Counted from the stretch's first letter, positions 1 to 9,940 are shown. The stretch: 64,000 nucleotides of DNA from RPQJ01 sp963748985 (GCA_963748985.1 CAVVKQ010000010.1:62001-126000), one strand, 5' to 3'. Notes: a model not told the origin generated them from the sequence alone. Numbers and translations are program-made.

Positions 1-309
1 ACTGCAGGTCTGCCGCGGCCAACGCTGCAACGCGTGGGTTATCGGCTGGACCAGGACGGCCTCTGGCGCGACCACTGGCGCGTGCTCGATCGCACGCAGG
101 CCGCCGAACCCGTGCGCGTGCGGCTCCTGGGCGGCGTGCGCTCGGTCACGTTCCGCTTCATGTCGCCATCGCTTGAATGGGTCGACCGTTGGCCACAGCT
201 GGGCGGCAATCCGGTCGAGCAGGAACGGCTGCGACCTGCCGCGGTCGAAGTCACGCTCGACCTCGAGGACTGGGGCGAGATCAAGCGCATCGTCGAGGTG
301 GCAGGCTGA
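1..309 (+). CDS. gspJ: Type II secretion minor pseudopilin GspJ, C-terminal part
   Basis: The frame is open from the first base, so the gene starts outside the window. About 102 codons remain. The tail contains RVGYRLDQDGLWRDHW followed by a VLDR motif, the way GspJ proteins end, and the gene runs straight into gspK. GspJ is a minor pseudopilin of the periplasmic tip complex (with GspI, GspK and GspH) that primes pseudopilus assembly in the inner membrane. The stop TGA overlaps the gspK start (TGATG), so the two are translationally coupled. The identification rests on this short tail plus the gspKLMN context. Confidence 0.8.
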   Translation, partial: TAGLPRPTLQRVGYRLDQDGLWRDHWRVLDRTQAAEPVRVRLLGGVRSVTFRFMSPSLEWVDRWPQLGGNPVEQERLRPAAVEVTLDLEDWGEIKRIVEVAG

Positions 310-1271
310 TGCGACGGCGGCAGAACGTACCGTTCCCGATACACCAGCGTGGCGTCGCGCTGATCATGGCGGTGCTGATCGTCGCGCTCGCGACGATCCT
401 CGCGGTCAACGTGACCTTCCGCGGCATGGTCGACCAGCGTCGCAGCGCCAACCTGTTTGCGCTCGACCAGGGCTTCGAAGTCGCGCTTGGCGCGGAAGGC
501 TGGGCCGCCGACATCCTGCGCAAGGACGCGCAGGACTCGCAGACGGACCATCTGGGTGAGATCTGGGCCCAGTCGCTGGCGGCCCTCCCGATCGACGAAG
601 GCGTCGGTACGGTCGAAGGTCGCATCGAAGACATGCAGGGCCGCTTCAACCTGAACAACCTCGTGTTCAGCGACGGCACGACCAACGAAACAGCCGTCAA
701 GCAACTCGAGCGAATTCTCGGCATGCTGGATATCGAGCCGGCGTGGGCCGTCGCCATGGCGGACTGGATCGACACCGACACCCAGCCAGGCTTTCCGGAT
801 GGCGCCGAAGACTCGGTTTACACGGGTCTCGATCCACCGCAGCTCGCGGCCAACATGCCGATCACTCGCGCCAGCGAACTCATGGTGCTACCCGAGTTCG
901 GCGCCGAGCGATTTGGTCGCCTGCAGCCCTACGTCGCTGCCCTGCCGGTCGGCACCAGGCTGAACGTCTGCACGGCGCCCGGCATCGTGCTCGACTCGCT
1001 CTCGGAGTCACAGCGGCAGTTCGGCCTGGATCCCGAGGACCTGGCCAAGCGGCGCAAGGACGCTTGCTTCCCGTCGCTCGACGACCTGCGCGGCACGCTC
1101 GGCCAGGCCGACTACGACCAGATCAAGGACACACTTTCGGAATCAAGCACTTACTTCCGTGCCACGGTATGGGTCACTATTGGCACTACCCAGTTCACCC
1201 TGTACAGTCTCCTCGCGCGCGGTGGGGCCGGAACGGTGCGGCCTGTCCTGCGCAGTTTCGGAGCCGAATGA
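309..1271 (+). CDS. gspK: Type II secretion minor pseudopilin GspK
   Basis: 320 residues from the ATG that overlaps the gspJ stop. Residues 14-37 form the prepilin segment: a Gly (HQRG) just before a hydrophobic stretch starting VALIMAVLIVALA, where prepilin peptidase would cut after the Gly. As is usual for GspK, the +5 Glu of the other pseudopilins is absent. A large alpha-helical insert domain follows, with ADWIDTD and the late SESSTYFRATVWV motif typical of the family. GspK caps the pseudopilus tip with GspI and GspJ. It ends in ATGA, which overlaps the region of the gspL start. A longer in-frame start at 177 is rejected because it would run through gspJ. Confidence 0.9.
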   Translation: MRRRQNVPFPIHQRGVALIMAVLIVALATILAVNVTFRGMVDQRRSANLFALDQGFEVALGAEGWAADILRKDAQDSQTDHLGEIWAQSLAALPIDEGVGTVEGRIEDMQGRFNLNNLVFSDGTTNETAVKQLERILGMLDIEPAWAVAMADWIDTDTQPGFPDGAEDSVYTGLDPPQLAANMPITRASELMVLPEFGAERFGRLQPYVAALPVGTRLNVCTAPGIVLDSLSESQRQFGLDPEDLAKRRKDACFPSLDDLRGTLGQADYDQIKDTLSESSTYFRATVWVTIGTTQFTLYSLLARGGAGTVRPVLRSFGAE

Positions 1272-1275
1272 CCGT

Positions 1276-2505
1276 ATGACTGAAACCCTGGTGATCCGTC
1301 TCCGGGCGTCCGAGGACGCGCCAGCGTCCTGGCTGATCGTCGACGCCAACGGTGCCCGTTCGGGCAACGTACAGAGCGGCCCGATCGCCGACGCGCTCGC
1401 CCTGTCCCAGGGCCGCCGCACCGTCGTGGTCCTGCCTGCCGCCGACGTCACGCTCGCCCGTCCGGACCTGCCTCCGGTCCGCGGTGCGGCCCGCATCGCG
1501 CAGGCCGTGCCGTTCGCACTCGAAGAGCACCTCGCCTCCGATCTCGAGAACCTGCACTTTGCCATCGGCCATCGCGCGGCGTCGTCCAGCGCCATGCCCG
1601 TCGCGATCGTCGCCCGTTTGACGCTCGACCGCTGGCAAGCCATGTGGGACGCCGCGGGCATCCGCCCGGATGCGGCTTATGCGGAATCCTCGCTGATCCC
1701 GAGCACGCCGAATGCGTTGGTGCTCGTGCTCGACGAAGGCACGCTGCACGTGAGCCGGCCTGATCGATCCGCCTACGCCCTCGACGCCGAATCGATGCAG
1801 GTCGCGTTCGAACTCGCGCTGGGCGAGCAGACCGAAGCTGGCGAGCACGTGACATTCTACGTGTCGACGTCCGACTACTCAGCACACAAGGACACCATCG
1901 AAGGCTTGCGGGCGCGCACCGCCACCCTGCAAGTCAAGCTGCTGCCCGATGGCACGCTGCCCCTGCTGGCCTCGCAGGTACCGATCGCCAGGCCGATCAA
2001 CCTGCTGCAGGGCGCCTACGCGACGCCGACGTCGTTCGGCTCGCAACTGAAACAATGGCGGCTGCCCGCCGCACTGGCCGCGGCCACGCTGGTTGCTTTC
2101 CTCGGCGCGCAGGGTTTCAAACTCTGGCAGCTGCACAAGACCGAGCAGCAGCTCGACGCGCAGATCACCCAGACCTTCAACCAGATCCTGCCAGGGCAAC
2201 CGATCGTCGATCCGCGCGCGCAGATCCAGGGCGTGCTGGCTCGCGCCGGCGGGGGGAGCAGTGCCCTGCTCCCCGCAATGTCATTGCTGGCGCAAGCTAT
2301 CGCACAGACGCCGGCCACGCGCGTCGAGGCAATCAGTTACCGGGCGGGCGTGCTCGAGCTGCATCTTGTCGCGCCGAGCGTGGAGGCGCTCGACGGCATC
2401 AAGCAGGCAATGAGCCGCGATGGCGCGACGGTCGAACTGCAGTCCGCGAACCCTCGAGATCAATTGGTCGAGGGCCGCATGCAAGTCCGCCTGGGGGCTG
2501 CATGA
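1276..2505 (+). CDS. gspL: Type II secretion inner-membrane platform protein GspL
   Basis: 409 residues from ATG 1276 (MTETLVIRL), 4 nt after the gspK stop. The N-terminal ~240 residues are the cytoplasmic actin-like domain that recruits the ATPase GspE. One membrane segment lies near residues 260-280 (LPAALAAATLVAFLGAQGF). The periplasmic part ends in a small ferredoxin-like domain. GspL couples ATP hydrolysis by GspE to pseudopilus growth with GspM and GspF. An earlier in-frame ATG at 1159 lies inside gspK and is rejected. The stop overlaps the gspM start (ATGA). Confidence 0.9.
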   Translation: MTETLVIRLRASEDAPASWLIVDANGARSGNVQSGPIADALALSQGRRTVVVLPAADVTLARPDLPPVRGAARIAQAVPFALEEHLASDLENLHFAIGHRAASSSAMPVAIVARLTLDRWQAMWDAAGIRPDAAYAESSLIPSTPNALVLVLDEGTLHVSRPDRSAYALDAESMQVAFELALGEQTEAGEHVTFYVSTSDYSAHKDTIEGLRARTATLQVKLLPDGTLPLLASQVPIARPINLLQGAYATPTSFGSQLKQWRLPAALAAATLVAFLGAQGFKLWQLHKTEQQLDAQITQTFNQILPGQPIVDPRAQIQGVLARAGGGSSALLPAMSLLAQAIAQTPATRVEAISYRAGVLELHLVAPSVEALDGIKQAMSRDGATVELQSANPRDQLVEGRMQVRLGAA

Positions 2506-2996
2506 ACGTCCGTGACTGGTTCGATAACCTGAGTGAACGCGAACGCAAACTCGTCTATGCCGCCGGCGCGCTCGTCGGCGTCGCGCTCGTCTACCTCGTG
2601 CTGGTGCTGCCGTTCCAGGCGTCCGGCAAGCGGATGGCTGCGCGCGTCGCACAGAAGACGGCGGACCTCGCCTGGATGCAGGCGTCGGCGCCGCAGGCCA
2701 TGGCTGCAGCGGGCGTAGCGCAGGCTGGAGGCGGCGGCGATTCGCTGGTCGTGCTGGTCGACCGCACGGCGCGTGAAGCCGGTCTCGGCGCTTCGCTCCG
2801 CGACCAGAGTCCGGACGGCAACAACGGCCTGCGATTGCGCATCGAAGGCGCGTCGTTCGATACGCTGGTCACCTGGCTCGCCAGCCTGCAGCAGCAGTAC
2901 GGCGTGAGCATCGAATCCGCCACCGTCGGCGGCTCCGCTGCGCCCGGCTTCGTCAACGCGACGTTGAGCCTGAAGCACGCCGGCGCAGCGGGCTGA
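2502..2996 (+). CDS. gspM: Type II secretion platform protein GspM
   Basis: 164 residues from an ATG overlapping the gspL stop. The first residues are charged (NLSERERKLVYAAG), followed by one membrane span at about residues 19-38 and a periplasmic ferredoxin-like domain ending VNATLSLKHAG. This is the usual GspM plan. It pairs with GspL in the inner membrane. The position between gspL and gspN supports the call as much as the sequence does, since GspM diverges quickly. Confidence 0.88.
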   Translation: MNVRDWFDNLSERERKLVYAAGALVGVALVYLVLVLPFQASGKRMAARVAQKTADLAWMQASAPQAMAAAGVAQAGGGGDSLVVLVDRTAREAGLGASLRDQSPDGNNGLRLRIEGASFDTLVTWLASLQQQYGVSIESATVGGSAAPGFVNATLSLKHAGAAG

Positions 2997-3025
2997 TTGC
3001 GCTCCTTTCCCACGGCACTTATCCC

Positions 3026-3808
3026 GTGACACCCCGCACCGGCTGGCTGCTCGCGCTCGGCGTGCTTGCCCTGCTCGCCTTTGCACTTGCCACGCTGCCG
3101 GCAGGTGTGGCGGCCGGCACACTGCGCAAGGCCGGCATCGAAGCAGACGCGTTCAGTGGTTCGCTCTGGTCGGGACGCGCTACGGCAATGTCGTGGCGTG
3201 GCGCTGCGGTCGGCGATGCTGAATGGAAGATTGCGCCGGCGCGGCTGCTGACAGGCCGCATCGCCGGTCACGCCAGGCTCACACGCACGGATGGTTCAGT
3301 CGAGTCGGACTTCGATCTGTCGTTGACTGGTCGGGACGTCAAATTGCGGATGATTCGACTCGAGCTGCCGCTCGCAGCTCTGAACGCGCTGCCGCTCGGC
3401 ATGCCGAAAGGCTGGCAAGGTCGCGTGACGGGGTCATTCGATGCGATTGATCTGCAACAGGGCTGGCCCACGACTCTCATGGGCTCGCTCGATCTCGACG
3501 AACTGGTGGCGCCGCCGCCGCGCAGCGCGCCCGTGGGCAGCTTTCACGCGGTGTTTCCGGCGGTACAGCCAAAGGCATCGCTCTCGGTACCGCAGGATCC
3601 ATCGAACCTGACGGCGCAGGTCAAGGACAAGAACGGCCCTTTCTCGGTCGAAGCGCAACTCACGCTGAGCCGCGCGCGCAGTTTCGCGTTCGAAGGCACG
3701 CTCGCGCCGCGCGGACCCGTACCGCCGGCAATGGAGCATTCGCTGCAACTGCTGGGCCCGGCCGACGCGACGGGCCGGCGCGAGTTCAGCGTCGGCGGCA
3801 CGCTCTGA
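3026..3808 (+). CDS. gspN: Type II secretion protein GspN
   Basis: 260 residues from GTG 3026; no ATG is suitably placed. An N-terminal signal-anchor (WLLALGVLALLAFALATLPAG) is followed by the beta-rich body of the GspN family, with the characteristic GSLWSGRA and W..APARLL motifs. GspN is an accessory component found in only some type II systems, and its role is unsettled. Its stop codon TGA (3806-3808) directly abuts the stop of the convergent addA gene (TGATCA) with no spacer, so the two transcripts must overlap. Confidence 0.85.
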   Translation: MTPRTGWLLALGVLALLAFALATLPAGVAAGTLRKAGIEADAFSGSLWSGRATAMSWRGAAVGDAEWKIAPARLLTGRIAGHARLTRTDGSVESDFDLSLTGRDVKLRMIRLELPLAALNALPLGMPKGWQGRVTGSFDAIDLQQGWPTTLMGSLDLDELVAPPPRSAPVGSFHAVFPAVQPKASLSVPQDPSNLTAQVKDKNGPFSVEAQLTLSRARSFAFEGTLAPRGPVPPAMEHSLQLLGPADATGRREFSVGGTL

Positions 3809-6800
3809 TCATGCCGCCGCGTCCGGCGCCCACTCGCGCCACCCCGACAGCAGCGGGAAATACAGTCCGAGACGGATCGGCTCGTCGCCAAGCGCCTGCA
3901 TGAGTCGCGCGTAGCGCTCGAGCTGCCCGCGATAGCGCTCGCGTTCGTTGTCCAGGAATTCGTCGAGCCCGGCGCCCTCGTGGCTGCTGGTCTTGTAATC
4001 GACGATCCAGCGCAATCCTGTCGCGTCCACGAAGGTCCGGTCGATGACGATGTTGACAAGGCCGCTGTCGTCGACGCCGGTCAGTGCCAGCTCCGATTGC
4101 GCTGACCCGTGCGACGCGTCGAGCAGCCACCGCCCGCGCTCGTCCTCGAGCGTGCGATGCACGGCTTCCAGCGCTTTCGCAACCGCGGCGTTGCGACGCT
4201 CGTACGGCACGCCCAGCTCGGCAAGTTCGGCCGCATAGCGTCGCTGCACGGCAGTACGTTCCACCGCACTGCCAGGCGGAGCGCCACCTTCGCGCGCGAG
4301 GCGCTGCAACTCACGATGCACCACTGTACCGACGTGGCGCGCCGTCTCCGTCACCCAGCTGAACTCGACTGCAGCGGCTGCGCTCGCACGCACGAGGCTG
4401 CGAACCTGAATGGACGGCGCCACCGGCGCCGCGGGACGTTGCCAGCCGTCGGGCAGACGCAGCAGCACGGGATCGCGCGGGATGACGCGTCCCTGCTCGC
4501 CCTGGAAGTCACCCGACTCCGCGAGTCGGCGTTCGAACTCGCCGCTCAGCGACGGCTCGGCCCACAGCAGGCCCAGCGCCGAAACCTGCTTCGGCGCCCG
4601 CACGCTCAATTCACCGGTCTTCCTGTCAGCGATGACATCACATGAGCCGAGCAGGTGCAGCGACTGCTCTGCACGGGTCGCCGCCACGTAGAGCAGCCGC
4701 CGCTTCTCCTGCAGCAGCTTTTCGCGCTCGAGCCGGCCGAGCCAGCGGAACAGCGGATTCGCCTCATCCGCGCCGGTCGCCGCGACGGGCGCGATGATCA
4801 ACTGCTGCCCGTCGCTGCGCGGCACCTTGAGCCAGCGCAGCAGCGGCGGCGCATCGGACGCACCGACCCGCTCCAGGCCCGGCACGATCACCGTGTCGAA
4901 CTGCAGGCCCTTCGACTTGTGGATCGTCAGCAGCTCGACGTACGTATCGGGCTGCGGCCGCGCGGGTGCGTACAACTTGAGCAACGCTTCGACGAGCCGG
5001 GCAAGATCCACCGGCGCGCCGGGTGCTTCGTCCTCAACGTCGCCGAGGGCATCGAGATAGGCCAGTGCTTCGTCCAGTTCCCGTTCGTTGCCGAGCGTCG
5101 CAGGGCCGCCGAGGGCATGCCAGCAGCGTTCGACGGAGTCGCGCAATCCAAACCGCCGTCTTTCATCGAGGGCCTGCTCCAACACGGGCTGACATCGTTC
5201 GAGCCGCCGACGTGCCTCGGTTCCCAGCTGCTGCCGCAGCGGTTCCTGACGCAGCAGGCGCGGGACCGACGCATGCCGGTCGCCGCCGAGCAGCGCGAGG
5301 CAATCGGCCAGCGTCAGGCCGCACCACGGTGCGCGCAGCACACCGATCCACGCGGCGCGATCGCCAAGGTGCGCCAGCGCGCGGGTCAGAGCCAGCAAGT
5401 CGAGCACGGCGGGACGCGCGCCCAGCGGATCGATGTCGGTCGCCTGGAAGCGGATGCCGCGCCGCGCAAGCTCGACCACGATGTCGAGCAGGTGGTTACG
5501 ACCCTGCACGAGGATCGCGATGCGCGCGTCGGACCTGACCGCGTGACGCCGCTCGATGATGTCGGCCACGGTCTGGGCCTCAAATCGCCGGCTGCTGCGC
5601 AGGAAGGCGTGGACGTGCACGCCGCCTGCGTCGGTTGCCTGCGGCGCCGCCACGCTTTCTGAGTACTTCACGGCCCCGCGCAGCACGTCGTCATGCGGAG
5701 GCAGCACGCGGGCGAAAGCCTGGTTGACCCACTGCACGATCGGCTGCGTCGAACGGAAATTCACGCGCAGGGTCAGCGGTTCGAGCTCGATGTCGCCGAG
5801 GCCGTGATCACGCACGTCGAGGAACAGCCCGACCTCGGCATTGCGAAATCGGTAGATCGACTGCATCGGATCGCCGACGAGAAACAGCGTGCGGCCGTCG
5901 CCGCGCTCCCAGCCCGCCGTCAGGCTCCGCAGCAACTGCACCTGGGCTTCGGACGTGTCCTGGAACTCGTCGACCAGGACGTGACGCAGTCGCGCGTCCA
6001 GGGCAAGAGCGGAGTCCGTCGGTTCGTCCGCCGTTCCCAGGGCCTGTCGCGCGGCCGCTGCGAACTCCGGATAGTCGGCGGCCTTGCGCTCGGCGAAGAC
6101 GAACTTCAGCTCGGCAGCCGCAAGTCGCAGCACGAGCAGCAGCGACTTGAGCACGGTCCACTCGTCGTCCTCGTATTCGCACGGGGGCAGCGTGCGCGTG
6201 GCATGCAGCGGCTCGAAGAGTTCCTCGTGCGTCGCGAACTCATCGGCCATGGCCAGCACGCGCGCCTTGTGCTCGGCGAGTTCGGGACGCTTGCTGTTCT
6301 GCGGCAGCACGCCGACCTTGATGTCAAAACTCCTGCGCGACTGACCATCCGCAGTGAGCAGGAACGTAGCGAGGCCCTGCCAATGCGCCACATCGCCGAC
6401 TTCCGCACCCGGCACTCCAGGTCCGCACGCGAGTATCGGCGAGTCCTTGCCCTCCTGGCGCAGCACACCCGCTGCGCCTTGCGCGAAGGCGCAGGCCTCT
6501 GCGAGCAACGCCGGCGGAAAGACTTCTACCAGCGCTGCCAGGTGGTCCTGCACGATCGCTGCGCGCGCGGCTTCGAGCGCGAGCCGTGCGGCGCCCTCCT
6601 GGCCGTAGTCGTCGACGCTCGCTGGCAGCACCGGCAACCACGCTTCGCGACGCGCCAACATGCCGCTGATCAGCCCAATGAGCTTGCCGACGTTGTTGTC
6701 GAGGTGCTCGAGCAGGATGGCGACCGCTTCTGCGACACGTGGATCCTCCGACGGCAGGTGCGCGAGCAGTCGTTTGGCTGCTTCCTCGTACAGCTCGCGG

Positions 6801-7240
6801 CCATCCTCGTCGATGTCGAGCCCGGCGCCGAGACCCGAGAGCACCGGCAGGCGTCGCGCGAGCGACTGGTTGAGCGAGTCGATGGTCAGTACACGCAGGC
6901 GGCTGGGATTGCGCAGCAGGCCCCAGTCGTTGCGGGTATCGACTTCGAGCACGCGTCGCGCCAGCGCACGCGTGTCGTCACGCAGCTTCGACTGCGGGTC
7001 CGTGCACAGTCGCAGCGACTCGAGGATGCGGTTACGCATCTCAGCCGCGGCCTTGCGCGTAAACGTGATTGCGAGCAGCGCCTCGGGCCGGTCGACCGCG
7101 ACGAGCAGCGCAAGAAACCGCTGCGTGAGCAGTTCGGTCTTGCCCGAACCCGCCGGCGCCTGGACGATGAAGCTGCGGTCGACCTGCAGCGCTGTCGCCC
7201 GAGCCTCCTGGTCGGCCTGCAGCAGGTCAGCCGGTTGCAT
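3809..7240 (-). CDS. addA: AddA-like UvrD-family helicase/nuclease
   Basis: 1143 residues from ATG 7240, overlapping the end of addB by 14 nt. Superfamily 1A helicase motifs appear in order: Walker A QAPAGSGKT (28-36), ITFTRKAAAEM, LVDEFQDT (about 420), GDPMQSIYRFR (about 455), LRVNFRS, TIHKSKGLQFD (about 773) and LYVAATRAEQ (about 853). Near the C-terminus is a PD-(D/E)XK nuclease core with IDRTFVD and IVDYKTS (about 1080). This is the AddA (RecB-like) architecture: a 3'-5' helicase with nuclease activity that resects double-strand breaks for RecA loading. It forms a complex with the upstream addB product. An earlier in-frame ATG at 7522 would overlap addB by 296 nt and is rejected. Confidence 0.9.
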   Translation of the reverse strand: MQPADLLQADQEARATALQVDRSFIVQAPAGSGKTELLTQRFLALLVAVDRPEALLAITFTRKAAAEMRNRILESLRLCTDPQSKLRDDTRALARRVLEVDTRNDWGLLRNPSRLRVLTIDSLNQSLARRLPVLSGLGAGLDIDEDGRELYEEAAKRLLAHLPSEDPRVAEAVAILLEHLDNNVGKLIGLISGMLARREAWLPVLPASVDDYGQEGAARLALEAARAAIVQDHLAALVEVFPPALLAEACAFAQGAAGVLRQEGKDSPILACGPGVPGAEVGDVAHWQGLATFLLTADGQSRRSFDIKVGVLPQNSKRPELAEHKARVLAMADEFATHEELFEPLHATRTLPPCEYEDDEWTVLKSLLLVLRLAAAELKFVFAERKAADYPEFAAAARQALGTADEPTDSALALDARLRHVLVDEFQDTSEAQVQLLRSLTAGWERGDGRTLFLVGDPMQSIYRFRNAEVGLFLDVRDHGLGDIELEPLTLRVNFRSTQPIVQWVNQAFARVLPPHDDVLRGAVKYSESVAAPQATDAGGVHVHAFLRSSRRFEAQTVADIIERRHAVRSDARIAILVQGRNHLLDIVVELARRGIRFQATDIDPLGARPAVLDLLALTRALAHLGDRAAWIGVLRAPWCGLTLADCLALLGGDRHASVPRLLRQEPLRQQLGTEARRRLERCQPVLEQALDERRRFGLRDSVERCWHALGGPATLGNERELDEALAYLDALGDVEDEAPGAPVDLARLVEALLKLYAPARPQPDTYVELLTIHKSKGLQFDTVIVPGLERVGASDAPPLLRWLKVPRSDGQQLIIAPVAATGADEANPLFRWLGRLEREKLLQEKRRLLYVAATRAEQSLHLLGSCDVIADRKTGELSVRAPKQVSALGLLWAEPSLSGEFERRLAESGDFQGEQGRVIPRDPVLLRLPDGWQRPAAPVAPSIQVRSLVRASAAAAVEFSWVTETARHVGTVVHRELQRLAREGGAPPGSAVERTAVQRRYAAELAELGVPYERRNAAVAKALEAVHRTLEDERGRWLLDASHGSAQSELALTGVDDSGLVNIVIDRTFVDATGLRWIVDYKTSSHEGAGLDEFLDNERERYRGQLERYARLMQALGDEPIRLGLYFPLLSGWREWAPDAAA

Positions 7241-9920
7241 CGTCGCCCTCCTCCGGCTCCAGCAGCGCCTGTGCCGAGCGGCAGACTCCGGACAGGTGGC
7301 AATATCGGCAGGCTTTGGCTGGATTCGGCGCCAGTCGCGCATCGCCCTGCGCGTGCTCTTGCGCCAGCGACTCGAGGCGCCGGCTCCAGGCCAGCAGCAG
7401 GTCGCCCCAGCTGGCGTATTCCTTGAACGGTGCCTTGGTGGCGTCGAACGGCTTGAGTTGCGGGAACACCGTGCCATCACGCGCGAAGCCACGGTACCCG
7501 GTGCTGCCCGTGGAGACGACACCGAACGCCACCGCGCTCACCTGATCCTGCCCGATCGCGCGCACGTACAGCGGCAGCTGGGGCAGTTCCGGGCGCTCAC
7601 CCATCCACGCGGCAGGTTTCGCGCTCGCGCCGGTCTTGTAATCGATGACCGCGAACGTGCCATCCGCCAGGCGATCCACCCGGTCCAGGACGATGCGTGT
7701 CTGCACGCCGCCGACGTCGATGACGCGCGGGTCCTCGACGAACTCGACCGTGAACGGCGCGCGTTCCGCATCCTGCTGCAGCAGTTCGAGCACCCGCGCT
7801 TCGAGCCAGCGTGCCTCGAGATCCAGCAGGCGTGCGCCGACCTCGTCGGCCGTCGCGCGCAACGGCGCCAGCACCGACTGCACGTGCGTGCGTACGTTCG
7901 CGACGCGCTGATCGGCGGTCATGGACAGCAGTGCCGACTGCTCGCGCACCTTGTCCCAGAAGGCCTGCAGCACGGCGTGTGCGAGCTTGCCGCGTTCGGT
8001 GGCAGCGATGCCCGCGGCCGGGTGCTCGAGTTCGACACCACCCAGGCGCAGTTCGACGGCGGCGCGGAACGGACACGCGCCCTGCAGTTCGAGCAGCCGG
8101 GTGCCGCCCTTCACGACTTCATGCGGGGCAAACGCGGGGAGCGAGCCGTCGATCAACGAGTCGAGCGCAGGACGCGCCTCGAATTGCGCCGACGACGCCT
8201 GCGTTCCGCGCCACAACGGGACGGCCGCAAGTCGCGGCAGGTCGGCGACCAATGCACTCGACAGCAGCGGTGCTTCGTCCTCGAAGCGCGGCACGCTGCA
8301 GAGTGCGGTGGCCGCCGAAGCCAGGAGCCGCTGCAGCGTCCGGCGCGCCTGCTGCTCGGACAACTCGGCGGTCGCGCCAGGCACGCCTTGCCGCGCCTGC
8401 CATTCGCGCGGCAGAAACGGATCCGGATTCGCCGGCGACGGCCAGCGCGCAGCATCGAGCCCGCACACCCAGATCGCGTCGAAATGCATGCCTAGCGCCG
8501 TGTCGGGATCGATCACGAGCAACGGTGCCGCGATTTCCTGCGGTTCGAACGCAGTCACGGCAGCGAGATCGCGCAGGTGAGCAAGAGCGACCGACGCGCG
8601 CAGAGGACCGGCGACATCGTCGCTCGCGCCAAATTCGCCGAGCAGCGATTGCAGGCGCTGCACGGCCTGATGCTCCGCGCTGCCGGGGCCGGGACCCGGC
8701 CAACCGACGGCGCTGAGCAACTCGAAAAACTCGGGTGCCCACTGGCTCGGCAGACGCGAAGCCGTCCACGTCCCTGCACGAGCTGCCGCCGCCTGCAATA
8801 GCGCGGCGGTCCCCGGACAACCGTGCGCGCGAGCCTCGCGTGCCAGGTAATCGAGCCCGGCTTGCGGCACCCCAGCCTTACGCAGCGTTACGTCGAGTTC
8901 GGCGCGCGCGTACGCTTCGTCGCCGGCAGCACCGTCGTGCGCACCACGTAGCAGCGCGCTGGCGGCCGACAGTTCGGGCGGACTGATGCAGGCAGCGAGC
9001 CAATCGAGGGCTGCAGACACCACCGGTCGCTCCAGCAACGGTCGCGCGGCTGCAAGTTCGTACGCGGTCGACTCGGGCGCGGGCCCACCGGTGAAGGCCG
9101 CCCCCGGAACGAGCACGCGGTCAAGCACGCGGCGGACCTTTCCTCGGTCGCGAGCGAGCTCGGGCACGATCAGGGCAAGTCGCTCATCCGGCCGCTCCTG
9201 CAAACGTTGCGCGGCCCAGCGTGCGGCGGTTTCGAGTTCGGCGTCGAAGTCGTTGCATTCGACGACGTGAGCGTCGAGCGTCCCCTCAACGGGCGCGGCC
9301 GGGCGTACGGTGACATGCGCGCCCTGATCCGAAATCCGCTCGACGAAATCCTCCTGCGCTGGCGTCCAACGGTCGAAGCCGACGAACTCGACCGGCGTGT
9401 CGCGGGCGGGCGGGCCGACCGTCAGCGAAGCCTGGGCGGGGTCGAGCCAGCCACCTTGCTCCAGCCACTGACCGAATTGGACTGCCCAACGCCCGAACGA
9501 TTGGACCTCCGGGCTTGCGTCCCCGACCAGGACCCTGACCGGGATGCGGTAGGCATGGAGCAGTTCCCAGGAACGTTGCGCCACGGCACCGAGTCCTGAC
9601 GGCAACAGGACCGGCCGCAGGTCCACGTCGCGGCGGACGATCTTTTCCCAGACGATCAGCCCGTGGCCCGTATCGAGCCAACGGGCTGATGTCCGGCCCG
9701 CCGCACGGTCCAGGTCGAACTGGCGGCGCAGCAGCTCGGGCCACGTGACGACGTCCGGCGACTCCCAGACGCGCTGGTCGCGTGCCAGGCAGGCCGCGTC
9801 ATGACGGGCGCGCAGAAAATGGGCGAGGCGACGCGTCGGCACGACATACGTCGTGCCATGCTGGAGCTCGTCGAGTGCGACGCCTACCTTCCCTTTATAG
9901 TTCAGGGAGTTACTTGACAA
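7227..9920 (-). CDS. addB: AddB-like PD-(D/E)XK nuclease subunit
   Basis: About 897 residues. The N-terminus begins like AddB proteins (TYVVPTRRLAHFLRAR) and is a degenerate helicase-like module (WVCGLDAARWP, PDPFLPREWQARQG). The C-terminal nuclease has LDRVDR and VIDYKTG (about 760). Cysteines at GACPF (about 613) and in CRYCHLSGVC (about 877) look like the iron-sulfur staple of AddB nucleases. The start is uncertain: no ATG exists near the conserved N-terminus. I place it at TTG 9920, 20 nt after the alaA stop; CTG 9905 or an internal GTG are alternatives. It is co-transcribed with addA. The nearest described families are AddB and the probable DNA repair protein family of beta/gammaproteobacteria. 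Confidence 0.8.
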   Translation of the reverse strand: MSSNSLNYKGKVGVALDELQHGTTYVVPTRRLAHFLRARHDAACLARDQRVWESPDVVTWPELLRRQFDLDRAAGRTSARWLDTGHGLIVWEKIVRRDVDLRPVLLPSGLGAVAQRSWELLHAYRIPVRVLVGDASPEVQSFGRWAVQFGQWLEQGGWLDPAQASLTVGPPARDTPVEFVGFDRWTPAQEDFVERISDQGAHVTVRPAAPVEGTLDAHVVECNDFDAELETAARWAAQRLQERPDERLALIVPELARDRGKVRRVLDRVLVPGAAFTGGPAPESTAYELAAARPLLERPVVSAALDWLAACISPPELSAASALLRGAHDGAAGDEAYARAELDVTLRKAGVPQAGLDYLAREARAHGCPGTAALLQAAAARAGTWTASRLPSQWAPEFFELLSAVGWPGPGPGSAEHQAVQRLQSLLGEFGASDDVAGPLRASVALAHLRDLAAVTAFEPQEIAAPLLVIDPDTALGMHFDAIWVCGLDAARWPSPANPDPFLPREWQARQGVPGATAELSEQQARRTLQRLLASAATALCSVPRFEDEAPLLSSALVADLPRLAAVPLWRGTQASSAQFEARPALDSLIDGSLPAFAPHEVVKGGTRLLELQGACPFRAAVELRLGGVELEHPAAGIAATERGKLAHAVLQAFWDKVREQSALLSMTADQRVANVRTHVQSVLAPLRATADEVGARLLDLEARWLEARVLELLQQDAERAPFTVEFVEDPRVIDVGGVQTRIVLDRVDRLADGTFAVIDYKTGASAKPAAWMGERPELPQLPLYVRAIGQDQVSAVAFGVVSTGSTGYRGFARDGTVFPQLKPFDATKAPFKEYASWGDLLLAWSRRLESLAQEHAQGDARLAPNPAKACRYCHLSGVCRSAQALLEPEEGDDATG

Positions 9921-9940
9921 ACCTGATAATCTGATTGAGG

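Noticed and set aside
5693..8495. Two long plus-strand frames (577 and 611 codons)
   Set aside because: Antisense to addA and addB, whose helicase and nuclease motifs are complete on the minus strand.
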